This document shows positions 51,827 through 60,647 of a stretch of 64,000 nucleotides of DNA, in pieces (position 1 is the stretch's first letter; each line of letters begins with the position of its first letter). A program made the translations under genes and the position numbers. This DNA is from DATAES01 sp963721305 (GTDB lineage: Bacteria; Actinomycetota; Acidimicrobiia; Acidimicrobiales; JACDCH01), in NCBI GenBank assembly GCA_963721305.1, contig CAVRIR010000004.1:496001-560000 (forward strand), written 5' to 3'. The notes below the pieces were generated by a model. The model was not told where the DNA came from and ran no database searches. It saw only the letters and a program-made list of their open reading frames with translations.

Positions 51827-53053
51827 TCATCGTCCGGAAACGACGGCGACCGGATCGGCGAGGGTGGTGAGGCTTGCGGGGGCGAGGCGCTCGACGGTGG
51901 TTCCGTCGACGTTGAAGGCCGCGAGCCCGTCATGGTCGACGATCAACCACTTGTGGTCCGTTGACCAGACATAGCTCGCCGGCGTCGAGGCGGATGCGAC
52001 GGTCCGCAAGGTGTGGTCGTCCACATTCAACATGCCGACGGCGAACGTTTGCGGCAACGACTCCAGACCAAACGCGAGCCGTGACCCGTCCGGGGTGATG
52101 GTGGGCTGATCTCCCTCGGCGCCGACTACCGCGTCGCCGACCGGAACAACCGCATCTCTCCCGGTCGCCGCGTCGTACAGGTGGACCTCGTGGCCGTCGC
52201 TGTCAGCGGCACGCCACGCGACTGTCGAGCCGCCCGCGTCCATCAAGATCGGCGAGTGTCCGGACCCGAGGTCCGCGACGACAGTGCCATGTTGGGGATT
52301 CCAGATCTCCAAGGTCGGCTGGTGCGATGGGGTGGTTCCGGCCAGGACGATGCCGCCCGACACGAGGCCTTCGGGGGTGAAGCCATCCGGAACCGAGATC
52401 GGCGGACCAGGCGATTCGCCTCGGACGCCGACATCCTGGACCGCGTAGTGCCCGGACGCGACGGAGACTGCCGTGATCCTCGTCGGGTCTCCTTCCGAAC
52501 CGGGGTAGGCGTCAACCGCGCCACCTATCAGGACCGGTCCGGTCTGTCCGTCGAGCGCGGCTTGGTCGTAGGACCACACCTGTCCGCTTCCAGTGGCCCC
52601 GACCATCGCGAGCAAACCGGTTGCGTCACCCGTGGTCCGGATGGCTCGCACATTCGGATCGGGGAGTTGGATCGAACGCACCGCGCCCCCATCCAACGGT
52701 TGCAACAACAGTGTTCCCGACCGGTCGTGGATCAGGCTGACCACGACCCCGCCAGGATCAACCGACGACGGCTGCAACGGGCCGGGCAGCGTCCGGGTCG
52801 CACCGGTCGACGACGTCGTTGCGGCCGCCGACCCCGGCTCGACGTTCACGGAACTCGGACCCTGCGTTGAACGGCCGTCGATCCAGACCAGGGCCGCTAC
52901 GACTGCCAGTGAGAGCGGCACAGCCGTCAACGTCAGGCGGCGTCGGCGCCGCAGCCGTCGGGCCTTGACCGACGCAGCCGCGTACACCAGCCGTGGATCG
53001 CGGCGGTCGCCGTCAACGGCAAGAGTCTCCAACAGGTCCTCGGTACTGCTCAC
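51827..53053 (-). CDS. Membrane-anchored beta-propeller-like partner of the ECF sigma factor
   Basis: The 408-aa protein has an N-terminal cytosolic part (1-40), one membrane helix (about 41-60), a Ser/Thr/Pro linker and a C-terminal domain with repeated YxxD/WS blocks (GQVWSYDQAAL, HEVHLYDAATGR, RLAFGLESLP), as in TolB/WD40-type propellers. Membrane proteins of this layout encoded directly after an ECF sigma are often its anti-sigma partner. The GTG start overlaps the sigma stop. The N-terminus has no recognisable zinc anti-sigma motif, so the role is inferred from gene order. Confidence 0.72.
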   Translation of the reverse strand: MSSTEDLLETLAVDGDRRDPRLVYAAASVKARRLRRRRRLTLTAVPLSLAVVAALVWIDGRSTQGPSSVNVEPGSAAATTSSTGATRTLPGPLQPSSVDPGGVVVSLIHDRSGTLLLQPLDGGAVRSIQLPDPNVRAIRTTGDATGLLAMVGATGSGQVWSYDQAALDGQTGPVLIGGAVDAYPGSEGDPTRITAVSVASGHYAVQDVGVRGESPGPPISVPDGFTPEGLVSGGIVLAGTTPSHQPTLEIWNPQHGTVVADLGSGHSPILMDAGGSTVAWRAADSDGHEVHLYDAATGRDAVVPVGDAVVGAEGDQPTITPDGSRLAFGLESLPQTFAVGMLNVDDHTLRTVASASTPASYVWSTDHKWLIVDHDGLAAFNVDGTTVERLAPASLTTLADPVAVVSGR

Positions 53054-53547
53054 AGGCCGTCTCCTTCACTGACATCGAAAAGTCCGCGGAGGTCTCTGAG
53101 GCCACGCGACCCCGCCTTGCGGGCCGCTTCAGGGCGGCATCCCAACGCCGCGGCCACCGCCTCATACGGCATGTCCTCGACAATGTGGAGGTACAAGACA
53201 GCCCGCACCCGAGGCGACACCCGCATCACATCCGCGAGATCCGACGGGTACGCGTCCACCTTCGCTCGCGGCTCCGTACCCAACCGGGCAATGCGAGATC
53301 CCTGACGGCGCCAGCGCCGTTGCTCGTTCATCGCAACCCGCAGGATCGTCTGTCTCAGGTACGCCTCGGGCCACTCCAACTCTGATAGCCGTCGCGACGA
53401 CAACGTCTTGGCCAACGCTTCCTGTACCAGATCATCGGCGTCCACATGCAACGGCCGCACCACCCCAGCGAACCTTCGAAGCCGGGCGTACAACGCGACG
53501 AAGATCGCCTCGTCATCACCGTCACAGTCCCCCGTCCCATCCACCAC
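53050..53547 (-). CDS. ECF-type sigma-70 factor
   Basis: The 165-aa protein has sigma region 2 (ALYARLRRFAGVVRPL, ADDLVQEALAKTLSS, LRQTILRVAMNEQRRW) and region 4 (LYLHIVEDMPYEAVAAALGCRPEAARKAGSRGL). The spacing is that of extracytoplasmic-function factors, most like the actinobacterial SigE-type subgroup. The start is GTG at 53547. The stop overlaps the next start (GTGA), so the sigma and membrane protein are translationally coupled. Confidence 0.85.
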   Translation of the reverse strand: MVDGTGDCDGDDEAIFVALYARLRRFAGVVRPLHVDADDLVQEALAKTLSSRRLSELEWPEAYLRQTILRVAMNEQRRWRRQGSRIARLGTEPRAKVDAYPSDLADVMRVSPRVRAVLYLHIVEDMPYEAVAAALGCRPEAARKAGSRGLRDLRGLFDVSEGDGL

Positions 53548-53745
53548 CCCCTACAACACCACCCACGACCCCCACGTGACATCACAGCCCTGGATAACGG
53601 ACTCGCTGGAACGACGAAGCCGACGACCGCTCGTAGGGGCTGAAGGAGCGCCGGATCTGAACAAGTAGGAGAGACCCTCCGTGTAGCCACACCTCGATGG
53701 TCGTAGGGTCCACGTTGGTTAGCCGTGCGAGCGAGGGGGTTCACG

Positions 53746-54152
53746 ATGAGCTGGATGCAGGACTACCTGGCGGCGTGGAACAGTCACGACGGCGCGAAGG
53801 TGGCGGCATACATGGCGGAGGACGCCAGCTCGAAGATCTCGCGGCGGGCCAGTTGCACGAAGGCAGGGCGGCGATCGAAGCGTTCGCCAACGAGGCGGAG
53901 GAGTTCTCGAAGGACTACTCCTTCAAATGGATCAGCGAGCAGGCGACCGGTGACTCCTACGCGGTGGAATGGGAGATGATCGGCACCAACACTGGCGAAG
54001 CCGGCGGACTTCCAGCGACCAACAAGCCCTACCGCATCCGCGGTGTCTCGATCGGGCGCTTGGACTCCGAGGGCAAGATCAAGACCAATCGCGACTACTG
54101 GAACATGGCTGACTACCTGATGCAGGTCGGCATCTTGCCGCCACCGTCGTAG
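53746..54152 (+). pseudogene. SnoaL-like protein gene with an apparent 1-nt deletion
   Basis: From ATG 53746 the frame reads MSWMQDYLAAWNSHDGAKVA and then fails near 53832. The other frame continues with EDLAAGQLHEGRAAIEAFAN, VEWEMIGTNTG and RDYWNMADYLMQVGIL, the SnoaL/NTF2-like fold of ester cyclase relatives. Inserting one base between AGCT and CGAAGAT restores DAS-x-EDLAAGQLHEG. About 135 codons result. It is within the tRNA-Sec-flanked segment. Confidence 0.65.
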
Positions 54153-54307
54153 GACCAAGTGCACGCGGCTTCGGGACAGTTGCCGCCGTGGCCCATGCGT
54201 CGGTGAATCACGATCACGAGAGCGGCACCGCTTCACAAACGCATGTGGGAGACTCGGTTCCACGGGTGCTCGAATCCGACACTCGAACAGGAACAGAGGC
54301 CACCACG

Positions 54308-54595
54308 ATGGCGATGGGTCAAACACTCCAATTCTCGGGTGCCGGCATCGACAAGTACGACGAGGTTCAAGAAGCGCTTGGATGGCGCGATGGAGCTGGC
54401 GCCCCCGAAGGACTGCTCGCGCACGCAGCGGGAGCGACTGAGGATGGCTTCTGTGTCGTCGAGTGGTGGAAGGCAGAGAGCGATTGGGACAAGTTTTTCG
54501 CTGAGCGACTCGTGCCGGCGTTCGAGAAGGTCGGTGACATTCCTCAACCTCAGGTGTCGCGTTTCGACGTGCACTCGACCTACACCGCGTCCTGA
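54308..54595 (+). CDS. Small ABM-like dimeric alpha/beta-barrel protein
   Basis: The 95-aa protein has the pattern of small dimeric-barrel proteins: QFSGAGIDKYDEVQEAL, LLAHAAGATEDGFCVVEWW and WDKFFAERLVPAFEKVG. The VVEWW block resembles the central strand of actinobacterial members of unknown function. I chose the ATG at 54308 because the upstream part has no matching content. It ends 50 bp before the tRNA-Sec 3' end and is convergent with it. Confidence 0.72.
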   Translation: MAMGQTLQFSGAGIDKYDEVQEALGWRDGAGAPEGLLAHAAGATEDGFCVVEWWKAESDWDKFFAERLVPAFEKVGDIPQPQVSRFDVHSTYTAS

Positions 54596-54645
54596 CTTTC
54601 GGCGCGACCGCGGCACCCGCCGTAACTCCCGGACCAGCAGGTGTG

Positions 54646-54741
54646 TGGCGGAGGTGGACGGGAATCGAACCCGCCGTCGTGGGATCGCCACGACCACCCG
54701 CTTTGAAGGCGGGGGAGCCCACCAGGTACCCAGACACCTCC
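54646..54741 (-). tRNA. selC: tRNA-Sec (anticodon TCA)
   Basis: The minus-strand sequence starts GGAGGTGTCTGGGTACC, contains the long anticodon stem CCCGCCTTCAAAGCGGG with TCA at the loop, a long variable arm, TTCGATTCC in the T-loop and ends with CCACCTCCGCCA. The 96-nt length with an extended acceptor and D-stem is that of selenocysteine tRNA. It inserts Sec at recoded UGA together with SelA, SelB and SelD, which are not in this window. Confidence 0.92.
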
Positions 54742-55569
54742 GGCGCGGAAGATAGCTGGTCAGCGCTGGTGAATCGTGCGCGTCACGTTGTGGACAACGC
54801 GCGCTCGTTGCGAAGACCCCGCGAAAACCCCGCGAGCCTCGACAACACACCGCGACACGAGACGACATTGCGTGGCAGAAACGAGCACGATTCAGCTGTC
54901 GAGCGCGGTCTCGAAGGCGAGGTTCGGTGCGCCGCGGACGATGCCGTCGTGCGACACGAGCGGCACCGAGAGGTGAATCGCAACGGACAACCTTCAACGA
55001 ACGGGACATGGGCGGGCTCCTCGCACCTCGAGCTCCGCCCCACAGGACGAGCCCAGAGATGCACGCAGATCACCCACGTATCAAGCATTCTGCGCTACCC
55101 AGTAGTGCCCGCTACGGGCACGATGTGGCAGTGGATGTTGGGAGCGGCGAGCGGATGTTCGCGTCACGAGGCGAGCCGGAGTAGAGACGACCGACTCACC
55201 GCCATGCTCGAACTCCGTTGAGATGATCCTCGACACGGTGGCCAGTGGTGGCGTCGTGCAGGTCGAGTGCGAGCACGAGGGAGGACGCTGTAAGAGGGAG
55301 CGACGCTGAGCATCGTGGTGGATGAGGGCGGCTACGCGGTCACCTACTTCCACCCCGAGGTCGGCATCTGTCGGGCATTGCAGTCACGCGGAACGACGGA
55401 CCCCGACCGGTTGGAGAGTGACCTGCTGGACGAGGTGGATACACGTTCGGTTGTCACGGACTTCGTGGTCCGCACAGGTCAGCGGTCAGGCTCCGCTCCT
55501 TGGCGGGTGTCCGGCGGGGTCCGAGCGAGTAGCGCCGAAGTGCCGTTTCCGCGCCCACTTCTGTACCTG
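54742..55569. other. Gap without a convincing gene
   Basis: About 830 bp follow the tRNA with no gene I can support. A frame from GTG 55315 to 55656 begins with DEGGYAVTYFHPEVGI and DPDRLESDLLDEVDTRSV, which look coding, but it then becomes Arg/Ser-rich and overlaps the small membrane gene at 55570 in opposite orientation. A short frame at 55223 (28 codons) is equally weak. The region may be the remains of a lost gene. Confidence 0.4.
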
Positions 55570-55767
55570 TCAGTGCCGCCTGCCGAGACCTCGCAGACTG
55601 CGCGGGCCGTCGACGATCATTGTGTAGAGGAGGGCGCCGACGAGCGGAACCACTAGAAGGATGAGCACCAGCGTCCACCATGATCCGCCGGCGCCGGACG
55701 GCCACGCAATGCGAACGAGCTCGCTAACTGCCAGCCAGATGACGACCACAGCCAGCACCCGCCGCAT
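55570..55767 (-). CDS. Small two-helix membrane protein
   Basis: The 65-aa protein has two hydrophobic helices (RVLAVVVIWLAVSELVRIAW and TLVLILLVVPLVGALLYTMI) with a short basic tail. The pattern resembles phospholipase D N-terminal/DUF5652-like small membrane proteins in actinobacteria. No function can be assigned. It is divergent from the DUF971 gene. Confidence 0.6.
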   Translation of the reverse strand: MRRVLAVVVIWLAVSELVRIAWPSGAGGSWWTLVLILLVVPLVGALLYTMIVDGPRSLRGLGRRH

Positions 55768-55826
55768 GTACGGAGACTACTCAAGGCTGGCGAGGAACCT
55801 GAGCACGCCAAGGCCAGACTCTGCGG

Positions 55827-56183
55827 GTGCGCCGACAGCCTCCGGTCGATATCGCTGCTATCACCGTCGACCGTGACTCCCACGTTGAGGTGACCTTCGA
55901 TGACGGCAAGGTGTGCCGGTTCGACCTCGAAGAGTTGCGCCGGGCGTGCCCGTGCGCGGCATGTCGCGCGACCCGCGACCGTGGCGAGGAGGCATGGCTC
56001 ACCAGTGGTCAACCGACGAGGCTCGCGATCGCTGATGCTCGTCTCGTCGGCGGCTACGGATTGGGAGTGACGTGGAGCGACGGCCACTCGACCGGCATCT
56101 ATCCGTTCGTGTCGCTGCGCCGCTGGTGTGAGGCCGGTCGTTTGACCGCGGGCTTTCCTCCCGACTCTGGGCTTCCCGGCTGA
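55827..56183 (+). CDS. DUF971 protein
   Basis: The 118-aa protein has the DUF971 core: DLEELRRACPCAACR, with the Cys pair that binds zinc in gamma-butyrobetaine hydroxylase N-terminal domains, and WSDGHSTGIYPFVSLRRWC. DUF971 is often encoded near iron-sulfur or Mrp genes, but here it stands beside an IS element. The start is GTG at 55827, 59 bp from the divergent membrane gene. Confidence 0.85.
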   Translation: MRRQPPVDIAAITVDRDSHVEVTFDDGKVCRFDLEELRRACPCAACRATRDRGEEAWLTSGQPTRLAIADARLVGGYGLGVTWSDGHSTGIYPFVSLRRWCEAGRLTAGFPPDSGLPG

Positions 56184-56369
56184 TCGTCGAGTCGATGCGT
56201 CGAGCGCGGCAGCCATGAAGCCTGCGTCCGGACGTGAACCGCGCTTCCTTCGATTGCAGAGACCTGCGCCGTCAAAACGATGGGAGCATCCGGAAATACT
56301 CCGATGAGCGTTCCCGGATGGTTGCGTGTTGAGCGAGCGGTCGCGTGATCCGGCTACTTGTTTAGAACC

Positions 56370-56578
56370 ACTCCTTAGAACCTTGGGTCGGCCAACCTGA
56401 GGTTCAGGTGTTCGGCGGGTGGCTCGCGATCCGGCTGCCCATCGGATTGTCGGTGTGGCTCGCTAATGGGGAGCTTCCGCTGAGCATCGTGATGCGAGGA
56501 GTGGCTCGAGAGGGGAATGCCTGGCTCGAAGTAGCGCTGCCCTCCTTGCGGCTTCAACGTGACGAGCGAGGAGGACCA
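56370..56578 (+). ncRNA. Candidate bridge RNA region of the IS110 element
   Basis: In the IS110 subgroup a non-coding RNA from the upstream end pairs with target and donor DNA. This segment between the element's left side and the transposase ATG has three GTGGCTCG-type repeats (around 56418, 56455 and 56499) and several possible stems, for example ATCCG with CGGAT (about 56430-56447). Neither the start, the end nor the loops can be fixed from the sequence alone. Confidence 0.4.
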
Positions 56579-57733
56579 ATGGCAAAGGTGGTGATCGGTG
56601 TTGATCCGCACAAGCGGATGAACGCGGTGGTGGTGATCAACGGCAAGGGAAAGGTGTTGGCCCGCGAGCAGTTCGCGAACAGCGCCGACGGGTTCCGGGA
56701 GTTGAAGACGTTCTGGCGGCAGTGGCGCCCGCGGACGTGGGCAATCGAGGGCTGCAACGGTGTCGGCAAGTACCTCGCGCAACGTCTCGTCGCCGAGGGC
56801 GAGACCGTGCTCGACGTGTCGACGCGGCGCGCCGCGTTGATTCGAGTGTTCGGCGGCGGCAACGGCCGTAAGACCGACGACGTCGACGCGCAGTCGATCG
56901 CGTTGGCCGCGCTGCACGGCACCGATCTGCCCGAGGTGCGTCCGGATGCGATGACGGTGACGCTGCGGTTGTTGTCGAACCGGCGCAGCGAGCTTGTCGG
57001 GTTGCGGACCCAGGCTGTGTGTCGCATCCATCGTGACCTGGTGGCGCTGCTGCCCGGCGGTTCGTCACAGCGGCTGACCGCGAAGCAGGCCCGAGCGATC
57101 GTGGCTCGGATCCGTCCCCGTGACGACATCGGACGGCTGCGCCGCAAGCTGCTCGTCGATCAGATCAAAGATCTCGAGTCGATCGATGTGCGTCTCGCCG
57201 CGATCAACGTCGAGATCAAGACTGCGGTCGCGTCCGCGCCGACACGACTGACCAAGCTTTACGGCCTCGGCCCGGTGAACACGGCGCGGATCCTCGGCGA
57301 GGTTGGTGACGTGGCGCGGTTCCGGTCGCGGCATCACTTCGCCAGCTACAACGGCACTGCCCCCACCGAACACAGCAGCGCGGGACCGTGCCCACCACGT
57401 GTGAACACCAAAGGCAACCGCAAGCTCAACCACGCCATCCATATCGCCGCGGTCACGCAGGTTCGTTCGACGACGTCAGCGGGGCACGCGTACTTCGCTC
57501 GCAAACGCGCGCAAGGCAAGACCGACAAAGAAGCGATGCGCGCCTTGAAGCGCCGGATCTCTGACGCGATCTACCGTCAGCTCATCGACGACGCGGCACT
57601 CGAGCAGGGCCCGGGAGGGCAAACGGGGACGACTACAAAGACCAGCGTGACCGACCCAACCCCGACGGCCGGCTCTTCGGTGAAGCCACAACCCGGACCC
57701 CGACCAAAGGCTACGCAACACCCCGCCGCTTGA
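56579..57733 (+). CDS. IS110 family transposase
   Basis: The 384-aa protein has a DEDD-type N-terminal catalytic domain: GVDPHKRMN (first Asp), AIEGCNGVGKYLAQRL (Glu) and RKTDDVDAQSIALAAL (Asp pair), and the C-terminal Transposase_20 domain with LYGLGPVNTARILGEVGDVA, FASYNGTAP and GNRKLNHAIHIAA. IS110 transposases, unlike DDE enzymes, have a RuvC-like fold and a catalytic Ser in the C-terminal part. The gene looks intact. The ATG at 56579 follows GAGGAGGA. It ends with a long Pro/Thr/Gly tail, unusual but tolerable. Confidence 0.95.
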   Translation: MAKVVIGVDPHKRMNAVVVINGKGKVLAREQFANSADGFRELKTFWRQWRPRTWAIEGCNGVGKYLAQRLVAEGETVLDVSTRRAALIRVFGGGNGRKTDDVDAQSIALAALHGTDLPEVRPDAMTVTLRLLSNRRSELVGLRTQAVCRIHRDLVALLPGGSSQRLTAKQARAIVARIRPRDDIGRLRRKLLVDQIKDLESIDVRLAAINVEIKTAVASAPTRLTKLYGLGPVNTARILGEVGDVARFRSRHHFASYNGTAPTEHSSAGPCPPRVNTKGNRKLNHAIHIAAVTQVRSTTSAGHAYFARKRAQGKTDKEAMRALKRRISDAIYRQLIDDAALEQGPGGQTGTTTKTSVTDPTPTAGSSVKPQPGPRPKATQHPAA

Positions 57734-57821
57734 CAGAGGGGTGCCAATACCGAGTGCGGCACAGCGGTGTCTCGGGCAGCGGAGTACGGTGCGGGCACCG
57801 GGGATTCGGGGGCTGCTGGCG

Positions 57822-59237
57822 ATGGCACGTTCGGTCAGGGCGCTGCGTTTTGGTGTGGCCGCAGTGGTGGTCGCGCTGGTCTCGTTGAGTCTGACGGGCT
57901 GTGTCGCTGATCCGCCGCCGTTGATCGGCAGCGCTGTGCCGGGCGATGGGCAGGCGTGGGTGTCGTGGCAGCCCCCGCTCGCGGCGCCGTCACCGATCAC
58001 CGGCTATGTGGTGACGCCGTGGGTCGGGTTCACGAGTCGGACAGCGGTGGTGTTCGGCTCGACGGCAACGACGCAGACCATGACGGGGCTGACCGACGGA
58101 ACCACGTACACGTTCACGGTGCGCGCGGTCAACGCGCTGGGGCAAGAAAGCGCGAGTTCGGGGATGTCCAACCCGATCACGCCGGTGGCAATGTTCACCA
58201 ACCTGACCGTCGTGGGGGCGCCGGGCGGGGGAGTCGACTTCAAGTTGCTGTCTGATGACGGGAACTTTGGCGTCGTGCAAACGGCGAGCGGCCCGAAACG
58301 GATCGACCGGCGTGACGAGACGTCGCTGTCGCTGCCGACCGGCGTGCCCAGCGCGATCAGCCGCGACGGCAGCCGCGTCCTGGTGACGTCGTCGACGCCG
58401 GTCGTGTGGTCGAACGGCCAGGTCCTGTCTCCGCCACCGGGAACCGTCATGTCGCGTGATCTGACTTACGGTGTGTTCGTCGACACCGATGGTTTGGTGA
58501 AGCGGTGGGAGACCGCGACGCAGACGGTAAGCGACGTCGAGACCGACTTTCCCCGACCGAACCCCGTTTATGGCGTGCACGCCGTCGACATCTCCGACGA
58601 CGGTCATATGGTCGAGTACGCGTTCAACCTATCGTTCAACAACCTCGTTCGATTTGCGGACCTCGACACGCAGACGGCGTACGACACCACCGATTTCGGC
58701 AATTATGGTGCGCATTACCGGTTGGCGTCTTCTGGGACTGCAATGCTGGACGTCTCGCGGTTGAACTACGCCCAACTGATCTCGTTGCCGAGCGCCACCG
58801 TGCTGAACACTTTTTACGTCACCACTTTCGACTTCGCGGTTTTGGACGGGTGGATCTCGGACTCCGGCGCCGTCGCGTGGGTATACGAAGCCGTGGTCCA
58901 GGTGCCGCCGTGCCACGTCTCCTGCACGAATACTTCGGCGATAGTGGTTCTGCAGCCGAACGGCGACACACTGAGTTTCTTTGCCGGTTCGGGTGATCTC
59001 ACCGAGGGTTCGGTCCACGTCGCCTCGTCGGGACGGTTCCTGCTGTTCACCAAGGACAACTCCCTGGGCGACCCGACTCCGAGCCCGGTTCAAGTCGTTG
59101 ACCGGCTCAAACCCGGTGTCGAGCTTCTTACCGCCAGCGACGGCTCGCACCCATCGCGGTCCGGCTATATCAGCGACGACGGCAGAGTCGTCGCGACGAC
59201 CTCCACCGGTGGCGGCTGGTACGAGTACACCAGCTAG
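57822..59237 (+). CDS. Secreted lipoprotein with a fibronectin type III domain
   Basis: The 471-aa protein starts with a signal sequence ending in a lipobox (LSLTGC), then PLIGSAVPGDGQAWVSW, and a fibronectin III domain (about 35-120) with ITGYVVTPWVG and GTTYTFTVRAVNALG. The remaining 350 residues contain repeated D-G-rich blade-like units (ISDDGHMVEYAF, WISDSGAVAWVYE, YISDDGRVVATTS), suggesting a beta-propeller. It is a typical actinobacterial exported protein with no known role. I chose the ATG at 57822. Confidence 0.8.
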   Translation: MARSVRALRFGVAAVVVALVSLSLTGCVADPPPLIGSAVPGDGQAWVSWQPPLAAPSPITGYVVTPWVGFTSRTAVVFGSTATTQTMTGLTDGTTYTFTVRAVNALGQESASSGMSNPITPVAMFTNLTVVGAPGGGVDFKLLSDDGNFGVVQTASGPKRIDRRDETSLSLPTGVPSAISRDGSRVLVTSSTPVVWSNGQVLSPPPGTVMSRDLTYGVFVDTDGLVKRWETATQTVSDVETDFPRPNPVYGVHAVDISDDGHMVEYAFNLSFNNLVRFADLDTQTAYDTTDFGNYGAHYRLASSGTAMLDVSRLNYAQLISLPSATVLNTFYVTTFDFAVLDGWISDSGAVAWVYEAVVQVPPCHVSCTNTSAIVVLQPNGDTLSFFAGSGDLTEGSVHVASSGRFLLFTKDNSLGDPTPSPVQVVDRLKPGVELLTASDGSHPSRSGYISDDGRVVATTSTGGGWYEYTS

Positions 59238-59414
59238 GCACTCCCCAGAGAGTCGCCGCCTACCGAGCGTGGCCCGGCGCCCGATCTGCGGGATCTGCGC
59301 GGCAGCATGCGGCAATTCTCGGCGACCTGAAAGTGACGGCGATACAGCGCACGCTGTACCCGGCATTTGGCGGATGGGTGCGCGGGCGTTCCCAAAGGGG
59401 GCAGTCTGGGCGGT

Positions 59415-60206
59415 GTGATAGCGCCGGAGACCGATTGGGCCGCAATCGATCGTGCTGCCAGTCCGGAGCGCTACGTCGCGGGGTTGGATCGGTTGCGAGA
59501 AGATCCATTCTTCGTTCAGAGCAAGGCTCGCATGAGCGCGCTCCTACCGCCGACTGAGGGGTTGCGGTTGATCGACGTGGGTTGCGGTACAGGCGAGGAC
59601 GTGACCACAGAGCAGGGGCGGCGATTCGCAGTCGGCATCGAGCGCTCGGCGCACATGATCAACGAAGCGCGCCGTCGACATCCGCTGTTGATGCTCGTCG
59701 CTGCGGACGGGCGACACCTTCCGGTTGCGAGCGCAGCCATCGACGCGGTCCGCGCCGACCGTCTGCTTCAGCACCTCACAGATGCTGCGACGGCGCTGTG
59801 GGAGTTCCGCCGAGTGTTGCGACGCGATGGCATCCTGATCACATTTGATCCAGACCTGCTGACGGCGAACGTCGATGGCGTCGATCAAGATGTTGCGACA
59901 CGCGTGCTCGCATGGCGCACTGCCACTCGACCCGGTGCCGCCACCGTGCGGACGATCGACTCACTGCTCGTCGACGTCGGTTTCGACAGTGTTCACGTCG
60001 AGCGCCAGGTTCTTGACGTCACGTCGCTCGACCGCGCTGACGGCATGATGGGAGTGGCGGAGTGGGGAGAGCAGGCGGCAGCCGCAGGTCAGCTATCCGC
60101 CGGGGCCGCGTCCCGTTGGAGCGATGAAGTGCGGGAGGCGAATCGAGCGGGGACGCTTCGGTTTCGTTGCGACTACGTGCTCGCGTTCGGTCGGGTCATG
60201 CACTAG
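59415..60206 (+). CDS. SAM-dependent methyltransferase
   Basis: The 263-aa protein has motif I LRLIDVGCGTGEDV, an EQ..FAVGIERSAHMI acidic loop, and RADRLLQHLTDAATALWEF before RVLRRDGILITFDPD, the standard class I order (UbiE-like). The N-terminal leader WAAIDRAASPERYVAGLDRL is shared by some actinobacterial methyltransferases. The start is the GTG at 59415; the longer frame has no similarity. Substrate unknown. Confidence 0.82.
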   Translation: MIAPETDWAAIDRAASPERYVAGLDRLREDPFFVQSKARMSALLPPTEGLRLIDVGCGTGEDVTTEQGRRFAVGIERSAHMINEARRRHPLLMLVAADGRHLPVASAAIDAVRADRLLQHLTDAATALWEFRRVLRRDGILITFDPDLLTANVDGVDQDVATRVLAWRTATRPGAATVRTIDSLLVDVGFDSVHVERQVLDVTSLDRADGMMGVAEWGEQAAAAGQLSAGAASRWSDEVREANRAGTLRFRCDYVLAFGRVMH

Positions 60207-60647
60207 CCGGCGTCATAATCTGCCGATCTTGCATCCGGACATGCCTGATCTCGCGCGCAGCCTGACCGGTGGCGCGACCGTGATGTTCGGGTCTACGCGA
60301 ACACGTTGCGGCGCTGGGCCTTGTTCACACTCGTAACCTTGACGCACGGCGCATACTCCAAGTAGGTGCATCCCTATTCTGGTGGCGCTGTGGCGAGCGC
60401 TCAGCCAGGAACGGGGCGTACTGGCCCTGAGGGCTCCGGAGGGGGTTGGACTCCCCTGCAACCGGGGCCTTCGTCGCGTCAGGCGGGCCGGAGTCGGGGG
60501 TGAACGGCCCGTAACTGCGCCGCTCAGGATGTGCTGTCCCGCGCATTCCGAGTCCCCACTCTGTGGCGGCGTAGCAGGAGGGGTTCAGTGGGACCTCCGG
60601 TACGGTGTAGGTGTTCTCGTTGATGGTCGGCGACTTGACGTGTCCGA
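60207..60647. other. Orphan gap with several GC hairpins
   Basis: This 440-bp stretch holds no frame I trust. It has an AGGGG...CCCCT stem (about 60434-60458) and other inverted repeats. The region has the look of a structured RNA or attachment site, but it matches no class I know. A frame at 60382-60894 overlaps the next gene and has no family content. Confidence 0.35.

Larger units (their letters stand above)
56360..57760 (+). mobile_element. IS110-family insertion sequence, ends approximate
   Basis: The element holds a complete IS110 transposase (56579-57733) and a long upstream non-coding end. IS110 elements lack clear terminal inverted repeats, so the ends given are estimates. No target duplication can be read. 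The longer upstream side (395 bp from the DUF971 stop) compared with the downstream side (88 bp to the next gene) suggests the IS110 rather than the IS1111 subgroup. Confidence 0.7.
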
